Shown: piece after piece, positions 45,530 through 53,025 of the stretch | How the letters are laid out: the number at the start of each line of letters is the position of its first letter | Position numbering within the stretch: position 1 is the first letter of the stretch | Assembly (NCBI GenBank): GCA_022653695.1 | Contig: JALCSW010000002.1 | Coordinates: forward strand, 1 to 64,000 | DNA: 64,000 nt | Source: Bacilli bacterium | GTDB taxonomy: Bacteria; Bacillota_I; Bacilli_A; RFN20; CAG-826 | Direction: 5' to 3' | Notes under the pieces: generated by a model | Told to the model about the DNA's origin: nothing | Databases searched by the model: none | Seen by the model: the letters and a program-made list of their open reading frames with translations, nothing else | Translations under genes and position numbers: made by a program

Positions 45530-45982
45530 ATGCGCATCCTCGTTCAGCTCGTCAAGGAGGCCCGTGTGGACGTCGCGGGGAAAACCATCGGCCGCTGCGG
45601 CCGCGGGTTCCTTCTTTTCGTTGGCTTCGCGCGGGGCGACAGCGAAGTCACGTGCGAAAAAATGGCCGAGAAAATCGCAAAACTCCGCGTCTTTCCCGAC
45701 GAGCGCGGAAAAACCAACGAATCGCTGCGGGACATCGGCGGCTCGATCCTTTCGGTGAGCCAGTTCACCCTTTACGCCGATTGCGGGGAAGGGAACCGCC
45801 CCTCCTTCGTCAAAGCGATGCCCGGGGTTGAGGGCAAGCCGCTTTACGCCCTCTTCAACAACATGCTGAAAGAACGGGGATTTGCGGTGGAAACCGGTCT
45901 TTTCGGGGCCGATATGCAGGTCAGCCTCGTCAACGACGGCCCCTTCACGATCTGGCTCGACAGCGAGGATCTTTTCAAATGA
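45530..45982 (+). CDS. dtd: D-aminoacyl-tRNA deacylase
   Basis: 150 residues. MRILVQLVKEARVDVAGKTIG, LSVSQFTLYAD (family SQFTLYG region) and the C-terminal GADMQVSLVNDGPFTIWLDS (cross-subunit Pro motif region NxGPvT, here NDGPFT) identify DTD. It hydrolyses D-amino acids from tRNA. ATGA overlap with mnmA. Confidence 0.93.
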   Translation: MRILVQLVKEARVDVAGKTIGRCGRGFLLFVGFARGDSEVTCEKMAEKIAKLRVFPDERGKTNESLRDIGGSILSVSQFTLYADCGEGNRPSFVKAMPGVEGKPLYALFNNMLKERGFAVETGLFGADMQVSLVNDGPFTIWLDSEDLFK

Positions 45983-47109
45983 AGGTCCTTTTGGGCCTAT
46001 CGGGCGGCGTTGACAGCGCCATCTCGGCCTATCTTCTCAAGAGGCAGGGGTACGAGGTCACCGGGGCTTTCATGCGCAACTGGGATTCCATGCTCAATAA
46101 CGATTACCTGGGCAATCCGAACGTCAACGACGACCAATGCCCCCAAGAGAGGGACTACGACGACGCTAAGGCGGTGGCCGCGAAGCTCGGGATCCCGCTT
46201 CTTCGCGTCGATTTCGTGAAGGAATACTGGGATGAGGTCTTCTCCTATTTCCTGCGCGAGTACCGGATGGGCCGTACCCCCAACCCCGACGTTTATTGCA
46301 ACAAATTCATCAAATTCGACAGTTTCCTGAGGTTCGCCAAAGAAAAAGGCTTCGACAAGATCGCCATGGGGCATTACGCCAAAAAGGCCGTCTATGAGGG
46401 CCTCGAATACCTTTATAAACCCACCGATCGCAACAAGGACCAAACCTATTTCCTTTGCCAGCTGAGCGAGGGGCAGATTTCCTCTTGCCTCTTCCCGATG
46501 GAGGGCATCACCAAGCCCGAGGCCCGGCGGATCGCCTCGGAACTCGGCCTAAGCGAGGTGGCCGCCAAACATGGGTCGACCGGCATCTGCTTCATCGGCG
46601 AACGTCATTTCAAAGAGTTCCTGCGGAACTATTTCCCCGCGACGAAAGGCGATGTGGTGGACGTGGGCACCGGCAAGGTGCTGGGCCAGCATATCGGGGT
46701 TCTCTATTACACGCTTGGGCAACGCCATGGCTTAGGGATCGGGGGCGTGAAGGACGAAGCCTGCAACCCGTGGTTCGTCTGCGCCAAAGACGTCAGGAAA
46801 AACATCGTTTACGTTTCTAACGGCGACGAGGACGAGCACCTTCTCAGCGACCGTTGCCTCGTCGGCGACGTGAATTGGATCGGCCCTAAGCCGACGGGGC
46901 CTTTGCGGGTCGGTGTCAAATTCCGTTACCGGCAAAGCGACAATCCCTGCCTTCTCCGTTTCGAGGGCGAAAACGTGGTCCTCGATTACGAAAAGCCCGT
47001 CAAGGCGGTGACGCCCGGTCAGTTCGCCGTTTTCTACGACGGGGACAGGATGCTGGGGGGCGGGGTCATCGACCGAACCTCCTATAAGGGCGAAAGCGGG
47101 GTTCGCTAG
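45979..47109 (+). CDS. mnmA: tRNA-specific 2-thiouridylase MnmA
   Basis: 376 residues. PP-loop SGGVDS (8-13), NPDVYCNKFIKF (first catalytic Cys), GSTGICFIGER (second Cys) and the C-terminal beta domain. It makes s2U34 in Glu, Gln and Lys tRNAs, taking sulphur from a cysteine desulphurase encoded elsewhere. Coupled to dtd. No clear terminator before the next gene. Confidence 0.96.
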   Translation: MKVLLGLSGGVDSAISAYLLKRQGYEVTGAFMRNWDSMLNNDYLGNPNVNDDQCPQERDYDDAKAVAAKLGIPLLRVDFVKEYWDEVFSYFLREYRMGRTPNPDVYCNKFIKFDSFLRFAKEKGFDKIAMGHYAKKAVYEGLEYLYKPTDRNKDQTYFLCQLSEGQISSCLFPMEGITKPEARRIASELGLSEVAAKHGSTGICFIGERHFKEFLRNYFPATKGDVVDVGTGKVLGQHIGVLYYTLGQRHGLGIGGVKDEACNPWFVCAKDVRKNIVYVSNGDEDEHLLSDRCLVGDVNWIGPKPTGPLRVGVKFRYRQSDNPCLLRFEGENVVLDYEKPVKAVTPGQFAVFYDGDRMLGGGVIDRTSYKGESGVR

Positions 47110-47174
47110 AATCCTTCGCCTTAACTTCCGTTCGTGATGGTGGTAGTGTTAGCGGTTGGGCAAAAGGAGCGGAT

Positions 47175-48452
47175 ATGGCAAGGAAAAAGGATCGGATAAT
47201 AAAAGCGGAGGCCCTTCTTCTTTTGGCTTTCTCGCTCGCCGGTTGCGATAATTCCTCGAGCCCTTCTTCTTCCCTTGGGAAGCAATCCTCCTCCGCCGGG
47301 ACGGATTCGTCGTTTTCCTCATCCTCGACCACGGTCTCCTCATCGTCCTCTTCCGCCTCAGCCTATGGCCCTTCGGGTTTCATGTATGAGAAGAAGGAGG
47401 GCGACCATTTGCAGGTTTTCGCCCTCGAGATGACGGGGACTTTTGGGGACAGCACGCTTTTCAAATACGGGGATTGGGAAATGCTCATCGATGCCGGAAA
47501 CCCCTCCAGCAGCGGGCAAGTGAGGGATTTCCTGAAGGAATACGTCACCGATCGCGAACTCGACGTTTTGCTCATCACCCATCCGCACAGCGACCATTTT
47601 GGGGGGCTTGTCGGCTCAGGGAACCACGCCGAAGAAGGCGGCGTTCTCACGGATGCCGGGATCGATAAGGTCGATTACCTCGTCGACAGCGGCATGACGA
47701 ATGGCTCGCAATATGACGATTGCTGGATCCACGGGGTCCGGGAATACTGGATCGCCCACGGCGCCCAATACTGCACGGCCGCCCAAGCGGTGAAGGACCG
47801 TCTTTACGATGCCGTTTGGAAGGTGACCCCCGATGTTTCCGTCCAATGGCTGAACACAGGCACCTATGGCAAGAAGCAAGGCAACCTCAACAATAACTCG
47901 GTTTGCCTCAATCTTCGGGCCGGCACATACGATTTCCCGATGGTCGGGGACGCTCAGGACATCGAGGTCGACGGTATTATGAACACTTACAGCCGCTTGC
48001 TCCACCCGTTTATCGAATCCGGCGACACGGTCGTTTTCAAAGCCTGCCACCATGGAAGCGGCACCGCCGATTCGGGCAATACGAGCGCCTTCATGAATTA
48101 CCTTAAGCCCTCATACGGCTGGGCCAGTTCCGGGATCATCGCGAACAACGGGGCCCAAGAGGCCAGCACCCCTTCGACTCAGCAGCACCCTTATAGAAAC
48201 GCCGTCGAGGCCATCGTGGCCAAGACGGGGGACGAAAATTTCTATTGGAACGGCACGAATGGCACGATCGACATGAGTCTGTCGGAGGATTTCGAGGGTT
48301 TCGCGATCGGGGGCGAAGGCCGGAAATACGGATACGGCTACAATATCGGCGGCGTGCTCGTGAGCCCGGAAAGCGAGAAAAGCGTTCCATTGCTTGACAC
48401 CAAGTGGGCAACGACGGGCGCTTTTATCGACGGAGGCGGCGGGTCTTTGTAG
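47175..48452 (+). CDS. Lipoprotein with ComEC-like metallo-beta-lactamase domain
   Basis: 425 residues, Shine-Dalgarno AAAGGAG. The signal ends in the lipobox LAGC (Cys24), then a Ser-rich linker (~25-62). The MBL domain has THPHSDHFGG (His136, His138, Asp140, His141) and later CHHGSGTADSG, as in the extracellular ComEC/Rec2-type hydrolase domain, here without the ComEC membrane channel. Such domains are thought to hydrolyse phosphodiester bonds. First of four exported proteins at 47.2-55.6 kb. Substrate not shown by the sequence. Confidence 0.8.
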   Translation: MARKKDRIIKAEALLLLAFSLAGCDNSSSPSSSLGKQSSSAGTDSSFSSSSTTVSSSSSSASAYGPSGFMYEKKEGDHLQVFALEMTGTFGDSTLFKYGDWEMLIDAGNPSSSGQVRDFLKEYVTDRELDVLLITHPHSDHFGGLVGSGNHAEEGGVLTDAGIDKVDYLVDSGMTNGSQYDDCWIHGVREYWIAHGAQYCTAAQAVKDRLYDAVWKVTPDVSVQWLNTGTYGKKQGNLNNNSVCLNLRAGTYDFPMVGDAQDIEVDGIMNTYSRLLHPFIESGDTVVFKACHHGSGTADSGNTSAFMNYLKPSYGWASSGIIANNGAQEASTPSTQQHPYRNAVEAIVAKTGDENFYWNGTNGTIDMSLSEDFEGFAIGGEGRKYGYGYNIGGVLVSPESEKSVPLLDTKWATTGAFIDGGGGSL

Positions 48453-48519
48453 GAAGAAGCGGGCGAATTGGTGTTTTGGAAAAGTCGTTCTTGGATGCCT
48501 GCGAACTTAAGAAAATGCG

Positions 48520-48553
48520 CGAGGCCGATGTTGTTTAAATACGGCCTCGCTTT
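48520..48553 (+). terminator. Hairpin terminator
   Basis: GCGAGGCCG (48520-48528) pairs perfectly with CGGCCTCGC (48542-48550), then TTT. The T-run is short. Confidence 0.65.
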
Positions 48554-48587
48554 ATCGACAAATAGGGAAAATTCTTTTTCGTTGCAA

Positions 48588-48593
48588 TATAAT
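48588..48593 (+). promoter_or_regulatory. Leaderless-type -10 of the second MBL protein gene
   Basis: TATAAT, first base 12 bases before the ATG at 48600; the 6-base gap is AT-only, so no ribosome site exists. Confidence 0.6.
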
Positions 48594-48599
48594 AATTAA

Positions 48600-50648
48600 A
48601 TGCATTTAAAGAGCAAAGCATTTTTCGCTGTCGCTTCCATCGGAGCCATCGCACTGGCGGCCCTCACGATGGCAAACAAAGACTGGTTTAGCCTTAAAGC
48701 CGATTTAGTCGAAGACAAACAATGCGTTTGCGTATTTTTTGGATTGAATAGATATAGCAACGCGGGGAACCTTGACGCGGGGGATTACGCCGTTTCCTCC
48801 TCCAGTGGCTTCGCGGTTTCCTTGGATTCGATGTCGTCTTGCTATTCGGGCGGGGCGGGGGACGCGGCCCGAATCGGATCTTCCGATGCGGCCGGTTCAT
48901 TCACGATGTCCTTTGGCGACTGCGTCATCTCGCAGGCGAAAATCACCGGTTATTCCTTTAATGTCAGCTATCCGGGCGCGGGGACGATCGAAACATATAG
49001 CGGTTCGACGCAAATCGGAAGCGGGTCCTTTTCCGTTTCAAGCGGGGATTCGATTTCCGGGGTCACCGCTAGCAACGAAACGGACGACCCCAGCGTCGCG
49101 ATCGTCCATAACCTCGACGGCGGGAGCCGCGCCTCTTGCAACAAACTGACTTTCTCGAGCGTGATGGACGAGGCTTCGCCCTCGCATTGCGATCAGATCT
49201 CGCTCGTGAAAATCGTTCTGACCGTCCTCACCCCTCAGACCGAAACGACTTCCTCCGTTCAGGCGAAAGCCCTCTCCGCCCTTGCCCTTAGCGGCGAGCC
49301 CGCCACGACAAACTACAGCTCAGGCGGTTCTTTCGACCCCACGGGATTGACCGTCACGGCGACCTATAGCGACGGCTCGAGTGCCGACGTGACTTCGGAA
49401 GTCGTATGGACGCCCGACCCGCTGACGAGCGGCACGACGGCGGTCACGGGCACATATACCTACTTTTCGGTTTCCAAAACCGTGATTTGCCCCGGGCTCA
49501 CCGTCGTCGACTCCGGGAACGAGCTTAAAGTCATTTTCAACGAAATGGTCGGTTCTCGGTACGGGGATGGCATCTACCTGAAGTACGGCGATTGGGATTG
49601 CTGCATCGACGGTGGGACCAATAGCGACAAGACCAATATGGTCAACCTTCTTAAGACTTACTGCACCGACAAGAAACTCGACCTGTACGTGGTCACCCAT
49701 TCCCACAACGATCACGCCGGCGTCTTCACGGGCGCGACGGAGTCTTCCAATGTCTTCGTCGACGCCGGAATCACGAGCTTCGGCTATATCGTCGACTGCG
49801 GTTCCTATAAGAGCGTCCCGACGTTTTGGCAACCCTATTGCGATAACGTCCGCGACGCCTACATGGTTTCCGACTGCGGAGGCACCTACATCCCCGTTCA
49901 CTCGCTTTTCAACAGCGATCCCGGCTACGCTTCGTATCAAGGGGACGCTTTCCTTAACGTCAGCGGCGAGAACGGGCTTAGCGATATGCCGGCCACGCTA
50001 AGTTCTTCCGCCAGCGGAAACGTCTCTTTGGAGTTTCTGAACACCAACTGCTATCTTACCCCGGGCGCGGTGACGGACACCGATCCGAACAGAACTTCGG
50101 TCGCCTGCATGCTGAGCGCCTGGAACGAACGCTACATCTTCTCGGGCGACGGCACGGGCGACACGCAAAACGGCATCATGGCCAATTACAGCGATCAGTA
50201 TGGCCATTCGACCCTTTGGGACGACAGCGACGACGTATATTTGAAAGCCAATCACCATTGCTCCAACACCTATGGGTCCAACTCGCAGGAATGGATCGAT
50301 TGGGTTAATCCCGATCACGTCCTGATTTCAACCGCAGTGACTTCCGATAACGCTTCCCCGAATAGCGGCATAAGCCAAGACCATCCGGATGCGGTGGCGT
50401 TGGCCAGGTTCCTTTCGGCCACTTATGACATCCATTGGAACGGCGTGAACGGGACGATGTCCTACACGACCTCGAGCGACGGCGCCACGGTGAGTTTCGC
50501 CGGGACGGCCAAGAAAGTGCCCTATTACGTGGGGTCGACCCCAATAAGCGGCGAGGAAACGACGACGCTTCCGATGTCACAGTGGTGCCAAAGCGCCGAT
50601 TCCTATTGCCACGATTGCGCCCGTGAGAGCCCCACCGGGCACGATTGA
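48600..50648 (+). CDS. Secreted multidomain ComEC-like MBL hydrolase
   Basis: 682 residues. Signal peptide (~1-27); N-terminal beta domain (~40-205) of the kind repeated in the protein at 53026; a bacterial Ig-like domain (~215-300, FDPTGLTVTATYSDGSSADVT); then an MBL domain with VTHSHNDHAGV (His367, His369, Asp371, His372) and NHHCSNTYGSN. It parallels the lipoprotein upstream but is secreted free, with no lipobox and no anchor. Probable extracellular phosphodiester or nucleic-acid hydrolase; a choline-phosphate or other ester substrate cannot be excluded. Confidence 0.75.
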   Translation: MHLKSKAFFAVASIGAIALAALTMANKDWFSLKADLVEDKQCVCVFFGLNRYSNAGNLDAGDYAVSSSSGFAVSLDSMSSCYSGGAGDAARIGSSDAAGSFTMSFGDCVISQAKITGYSFNVSYPGAGTIETYSGSTQIGSGSFSVSSGDSISGVTASNETDDPSVAIVHNLDGGSRASCNKLTFSSVMDEASPSHCDQISLVKIVLTVLTPQTETTSSVQAKALSALALSGEPATTNYSSGGSFDPTGLTVTATYSDGSSADVTSEVVWTPDPLTSGTTAVTGTYTYFSVSKTVICPGLTVVDSGNELKVIFNEMVGSRYGDGIYLKYGDWDCCIDGGTNSDKTNMVNLLKTYCTDKKLDLYVVTHSHNDHAGVFTGATESSNVFVDAGITSFGYIVDCGSYKSVPTFWQPYCDNVRDAYMVSDCGGTYIPVHSLFNSDPGYASYQGDAFLNVSGENGLSDMPATLSSSASGNVSLEFLNTNCYLTPGAVTDTDPNRTSVACMLSAWNERYIFSGDGTGDTQNGIMANYSDQYGHSTLWDDSDDVYLKANHHCSNTYGSNSQEWIDWVNPDHVLISTAVTSDNASPNSGISQDHPDAVALARFLSATYDIHWNGVNGTMSYTTSSDGATVSFAGTAKKVPYYVGSTPISGEETTTLPMSQWCQSADSYCHDCARESPTGHD

Positions 50649-50985
50649 TTACCGTTCATCGCCGTTTTGAGAAGGCGTTGACATGCCCAAGGGGAACTTT
50701 TTCCCTGAGAAAAAACGGTGTCAATAAAATATTTCGCCGTTTTCTCGTCATGAAAACCGTCCAAGCATTCACTAAGCAATTACTTTGACGGCGATCGTTT
50801 TTTTGGAATGGTTTCTAGTCTTTTGCACTGCCTTTTTCCTTCAATTGTAAAGTCAGAAAACGTGAGTATAGGAAGATTAACCAATTAAATTGACGCCATC
50901 GGACCATAACGATTTGGGGATCGGCGAAAGGGAAACTGAGCGAATCGCCCTTATAATACCCCGATAGGGGTTTTGGGGTTGCTTC
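50649..50985. other. Intergenic with inverted repeats, no large gene
   Basis: 337 bases. TTGACA (50678-50683) and TGTCAA (50719-50724) are inverted copies; TAAAAT follows at 50725. A CCGTC...GACGG pair (about 50758-50789) before a run of seven T may terminate. TATAAT at 50952-50957 is followed by a CCCC-GATA-GGGG hairpin (50959-50970) before the small ORF at 50986. Confidence 0.45.
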
Positions 50986-51108
50986 ATGCACAATCGTTTA
51001 GTCGTTATCTTAGGCGCGATCGCTTTGCCTTTAAGCGTGTGTTCCGCCATCGATATCCATCGGGCCATTCATTGCGAAGGCCTTTGTCATAGTCGGCGTT
51101 TTTGGTAA
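50986..51108 (+). CDS. Possible 40-residue Cys-containing peptide
   Basis: An ATG at 50986, with GGGGTT about 8 bases upstream and TATAAT at 50952, opens a 40-codon frame. It starts MHNRLVVILGAIALPLSVC, has two more Cys (HCEGLC) and ends SRRFW. The N-terminus is a short hydrophobic, signal-like helix. It ends 17 bases before endA, so it could be a leader peptide or a small exported peptide. Evidence is position and composition only. Confidence 0.3.
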   Translation: MHNRLVVILGAIALPLSVCSAIDIHRAIHCEGLCHSRRFW

Positions 51109-51125
51109 AAAAGGAGTATCAGAAC

Positions 51126-52877
51126 ATGAAAAAAGGATTAGTCGCCTTAGCCTTGGTCTCGCTCGTTTTCGCGAGTTCCTGCGTCAAGCAGTCGAGCAGC
51201 GCCGTTTCAACCTCGGGTTCGGAAGCGTCTTTATCGGCGTCCGTTTCCTCGTCGTCCTCCGAAAACTCGAATTCTTCCGAATCTTCAGGCACATCGGTTT
51301 CCTCAAGCGCCGGATCGTCCTCTTCCTCGTCGTCTCACGCTTCCTCCTCATCCTCGAGCGGCGGTTCGTCTTCGCTTCCCGTTGGCTCATATTGGGAAGG
51401 CCTCGTCGCCGACGGTTCGGTCTACGGCAACGATTTCCGTCAGGATCTGAAAGACATAATGGTGAGGAAAGGCTCCAGCAACGGGACCAACAGCTACAAA
51501 GCCCTCAACGCGATCCTCAGCAAGAGCGACACCAACGGAACGGGCAAAGTCATGGCTTTCTATCGCGACAACGAAGTCACCACGAGCTGGAACAAGGAGC
51601 ACACCTGGCCCAATAGCCGCGGGGCGGGGGAAAATAGAGGCTATGCGGGGACCGACCCCCAAGTCGTCCGCCCCACCAACTCCAGCGACAACAGCTCGCG
51701 GAGCAACTATATGTACGCCCAAAGGGAAGACCCGTCGGCTAAGGCCACGGCGAGCACGGGGTGGGACCCGGCCGCTTTCGGGTACGAAGGCGCCCGCGGG
51801 GAAGCCGCCCGGATCATCCTTTACGCGGCGACGCGTTACTACAAAGTGAATCTTTCCGGGGCGGGTGGATCGTATCGTGGCAGTGCTTCCGGGATGGAGC
51901 TTACGAACAATTTGACCGATGGCTCCGCCAACGGGACGATGGGGAAACTGAGCGATCTCCTGAAGTGGAACCGCGAGTACGCGGTCACCAGTTGCGAGCG
52001 ATACCGAAACGATTACCTTTCGGGCGAAATACCTGGCTCCGCTTACGATTATTGCCGCAATCCCTTCATCGATCACCCCGAATGGGCCGATTACATCTGG
52101 GACGACGACGGAGTGAGGGCGACGCCCATGAGTTCGGTTTACGTGAGCCTTGAGAAGTCCACCCTTTCTTTGGCGGTAGGCGACAGCGCCGCGGTCACGG
52201 CGAGCGCGACCGGTTTCGACGCGGATGATTGGACGGCGGTTTCGAGCGCTCCGAGCGTCGCCTCTTCTTCCGTCGCCTCTTCGGGGCTCGTTGCCATCAA
52301 GGCCCTTTCGAGCGGCAGCGCGACCGTAACCGTCACGGGGGAAGGCGACGTTTCCAAAAGCGCCGCCATCACGGTCTCGGTCACCGATCCTTCGGACCGC
52401 TGGAGCCTCATCACGAAAGCCTCTTCTCTAGTGGCTGGAAGGAAATATCTCATCGGATCATCGGGAACGGAAGGGCCCGCCAAATTCCTTTCGACTTCTT
52501 CGGTCGCGGATTTTTACCAAGGGGTCACGGATGGGGAGATAGGCAACGGATCGTCCGTCGCCCCGACTTCCGACATGGAGCGATTAGTCCTTGGCGGGAG
52601 CGCTGATTCCTGGACTTTCAAGACAAGCGTTCGCGGCGATGAGGGCGGGTATCTCGCATGCAACGGAATCGATCACTACAATCTCGTGACGGGCGCCGAT
52701 CCCTCGCTTTACAAGACGTGGTCGGTTTCGATCGCTCCCTCAGGCGCGGCCACGATAAAGAACGTCGCGATTGATTCCTCATGCAAGCGGTATATGGAGT
52801 ATTACGCCGCCAAAAACGAGTTTTCGACTTACTCTGACGAAACCAGCGTCGTATATTTGTTCGCGAAAACCGCCTGA
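51126..52877 (+). CDS. endA: Endonuclease I family lipoprotein with Ig-like and extra C-terminal domain
   Basis: Start at 51126, 10 bases after AAGGAG. 583 residues. Signal and lipobox-like ASSC (Cys19), a Ser-rich linker (~20-85), then the EndA/NucM catalytic domain: NKEHTWPNS (His159), SSDNSSRSNYMY, GEAARIILYAATRYY, and WNREYAVTSCERYRNDYL...CRNPFIDHPEW. A Big2 domain (~338-420) follows, then a C-terminal domain (~426-583) also found in the next gene. Endonuclease I enzymes cut DNA (some also RNA) non-specifically outside the cell. Surface-tethered nuclease; intact catalytic His and Asn. Confidence 0.88.
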   Translation: MKKGLVALALVSLVFASSCVKQSSSAVSTSGSEASLSASVSSSSSENSNSSESSGTSVSSSAGSSSSSSSHASSSSSSGGSSSLPVGSYWEGLVADGSVYGNDFRQDLKDIMVRKGSSNGTNSYKALNAILSKSDTNGTGKVMAFYRDNEVTTSWNKEHTWPNSRGAGENRGYAGTDPQVVRPTNSSDNSSRSNYMYAQREDPSAKATASTGWDPAAFGYEGARGEAARIILYAATRYYKVNLSGAGGSYRGSASGMELTNNLTDGSANGTMGKLSDLLKWNREYAVTSCERYRNDYLSGEIPGSAYDYCRNPFIDHPEWADYIWDDDGVRATPMSSVYVSLEKSTLSLAVGDSAAVTASATGFDADDWTAVSSAPSVASSSVASSGLVAIKALSSGSATVTVTGEGDVSKSAAITVSVTDPSDRWSLITKASSLVAGRKYLIGSSGTEGPAKFLSTSSVADFYQGVTDGEIGNGSSVAPTSDMERLVLGGSADSWTFKTSVRGDEGGYLACNGIDHYNLVTGADPSLYKTWSVSIAPSGAATIKNVAIDSSCKRYMEYYAAKNEFSTYSDETSVVYLFAKTA

Positions 52878-53025
52878 TCGGCTTTTTCCGTTACGTTTAT
52901 GGCGGCGCTAGTCTATGATTAATGGCTGGTTGAATGCCAAACCCCTTTTTAAATGTGGGGTTTGACTCAACGAGCCGATGGCGGTTTTGACGAGCGTCGG
53001 TTTTCTTAAGAACAGACATCTAGAC
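52878..53025 (+). promoter_or_regulatory. Leader of the barnase-like protein gene
   Basis: A -10-like TATGAT (about 52913-52918) precedes a hairpin CAAACCCC (52938-52945)/GGGGTTTG (52957-52964). No normal Shine-Dalgarno lies before the ATG at 53026. The hairpin resembles the one after ribF. Confidence 0.4.

Noticed and set aside
47240-47380. Ser-rich repeats in the exported proteins as tandem DNA repeats or CRISPR
   Set aside because: They are irregular TCC/TCG/TCT serine codons forming linkers, with no repeat-spacer order. No CRISPR array was found anywhere in the window.
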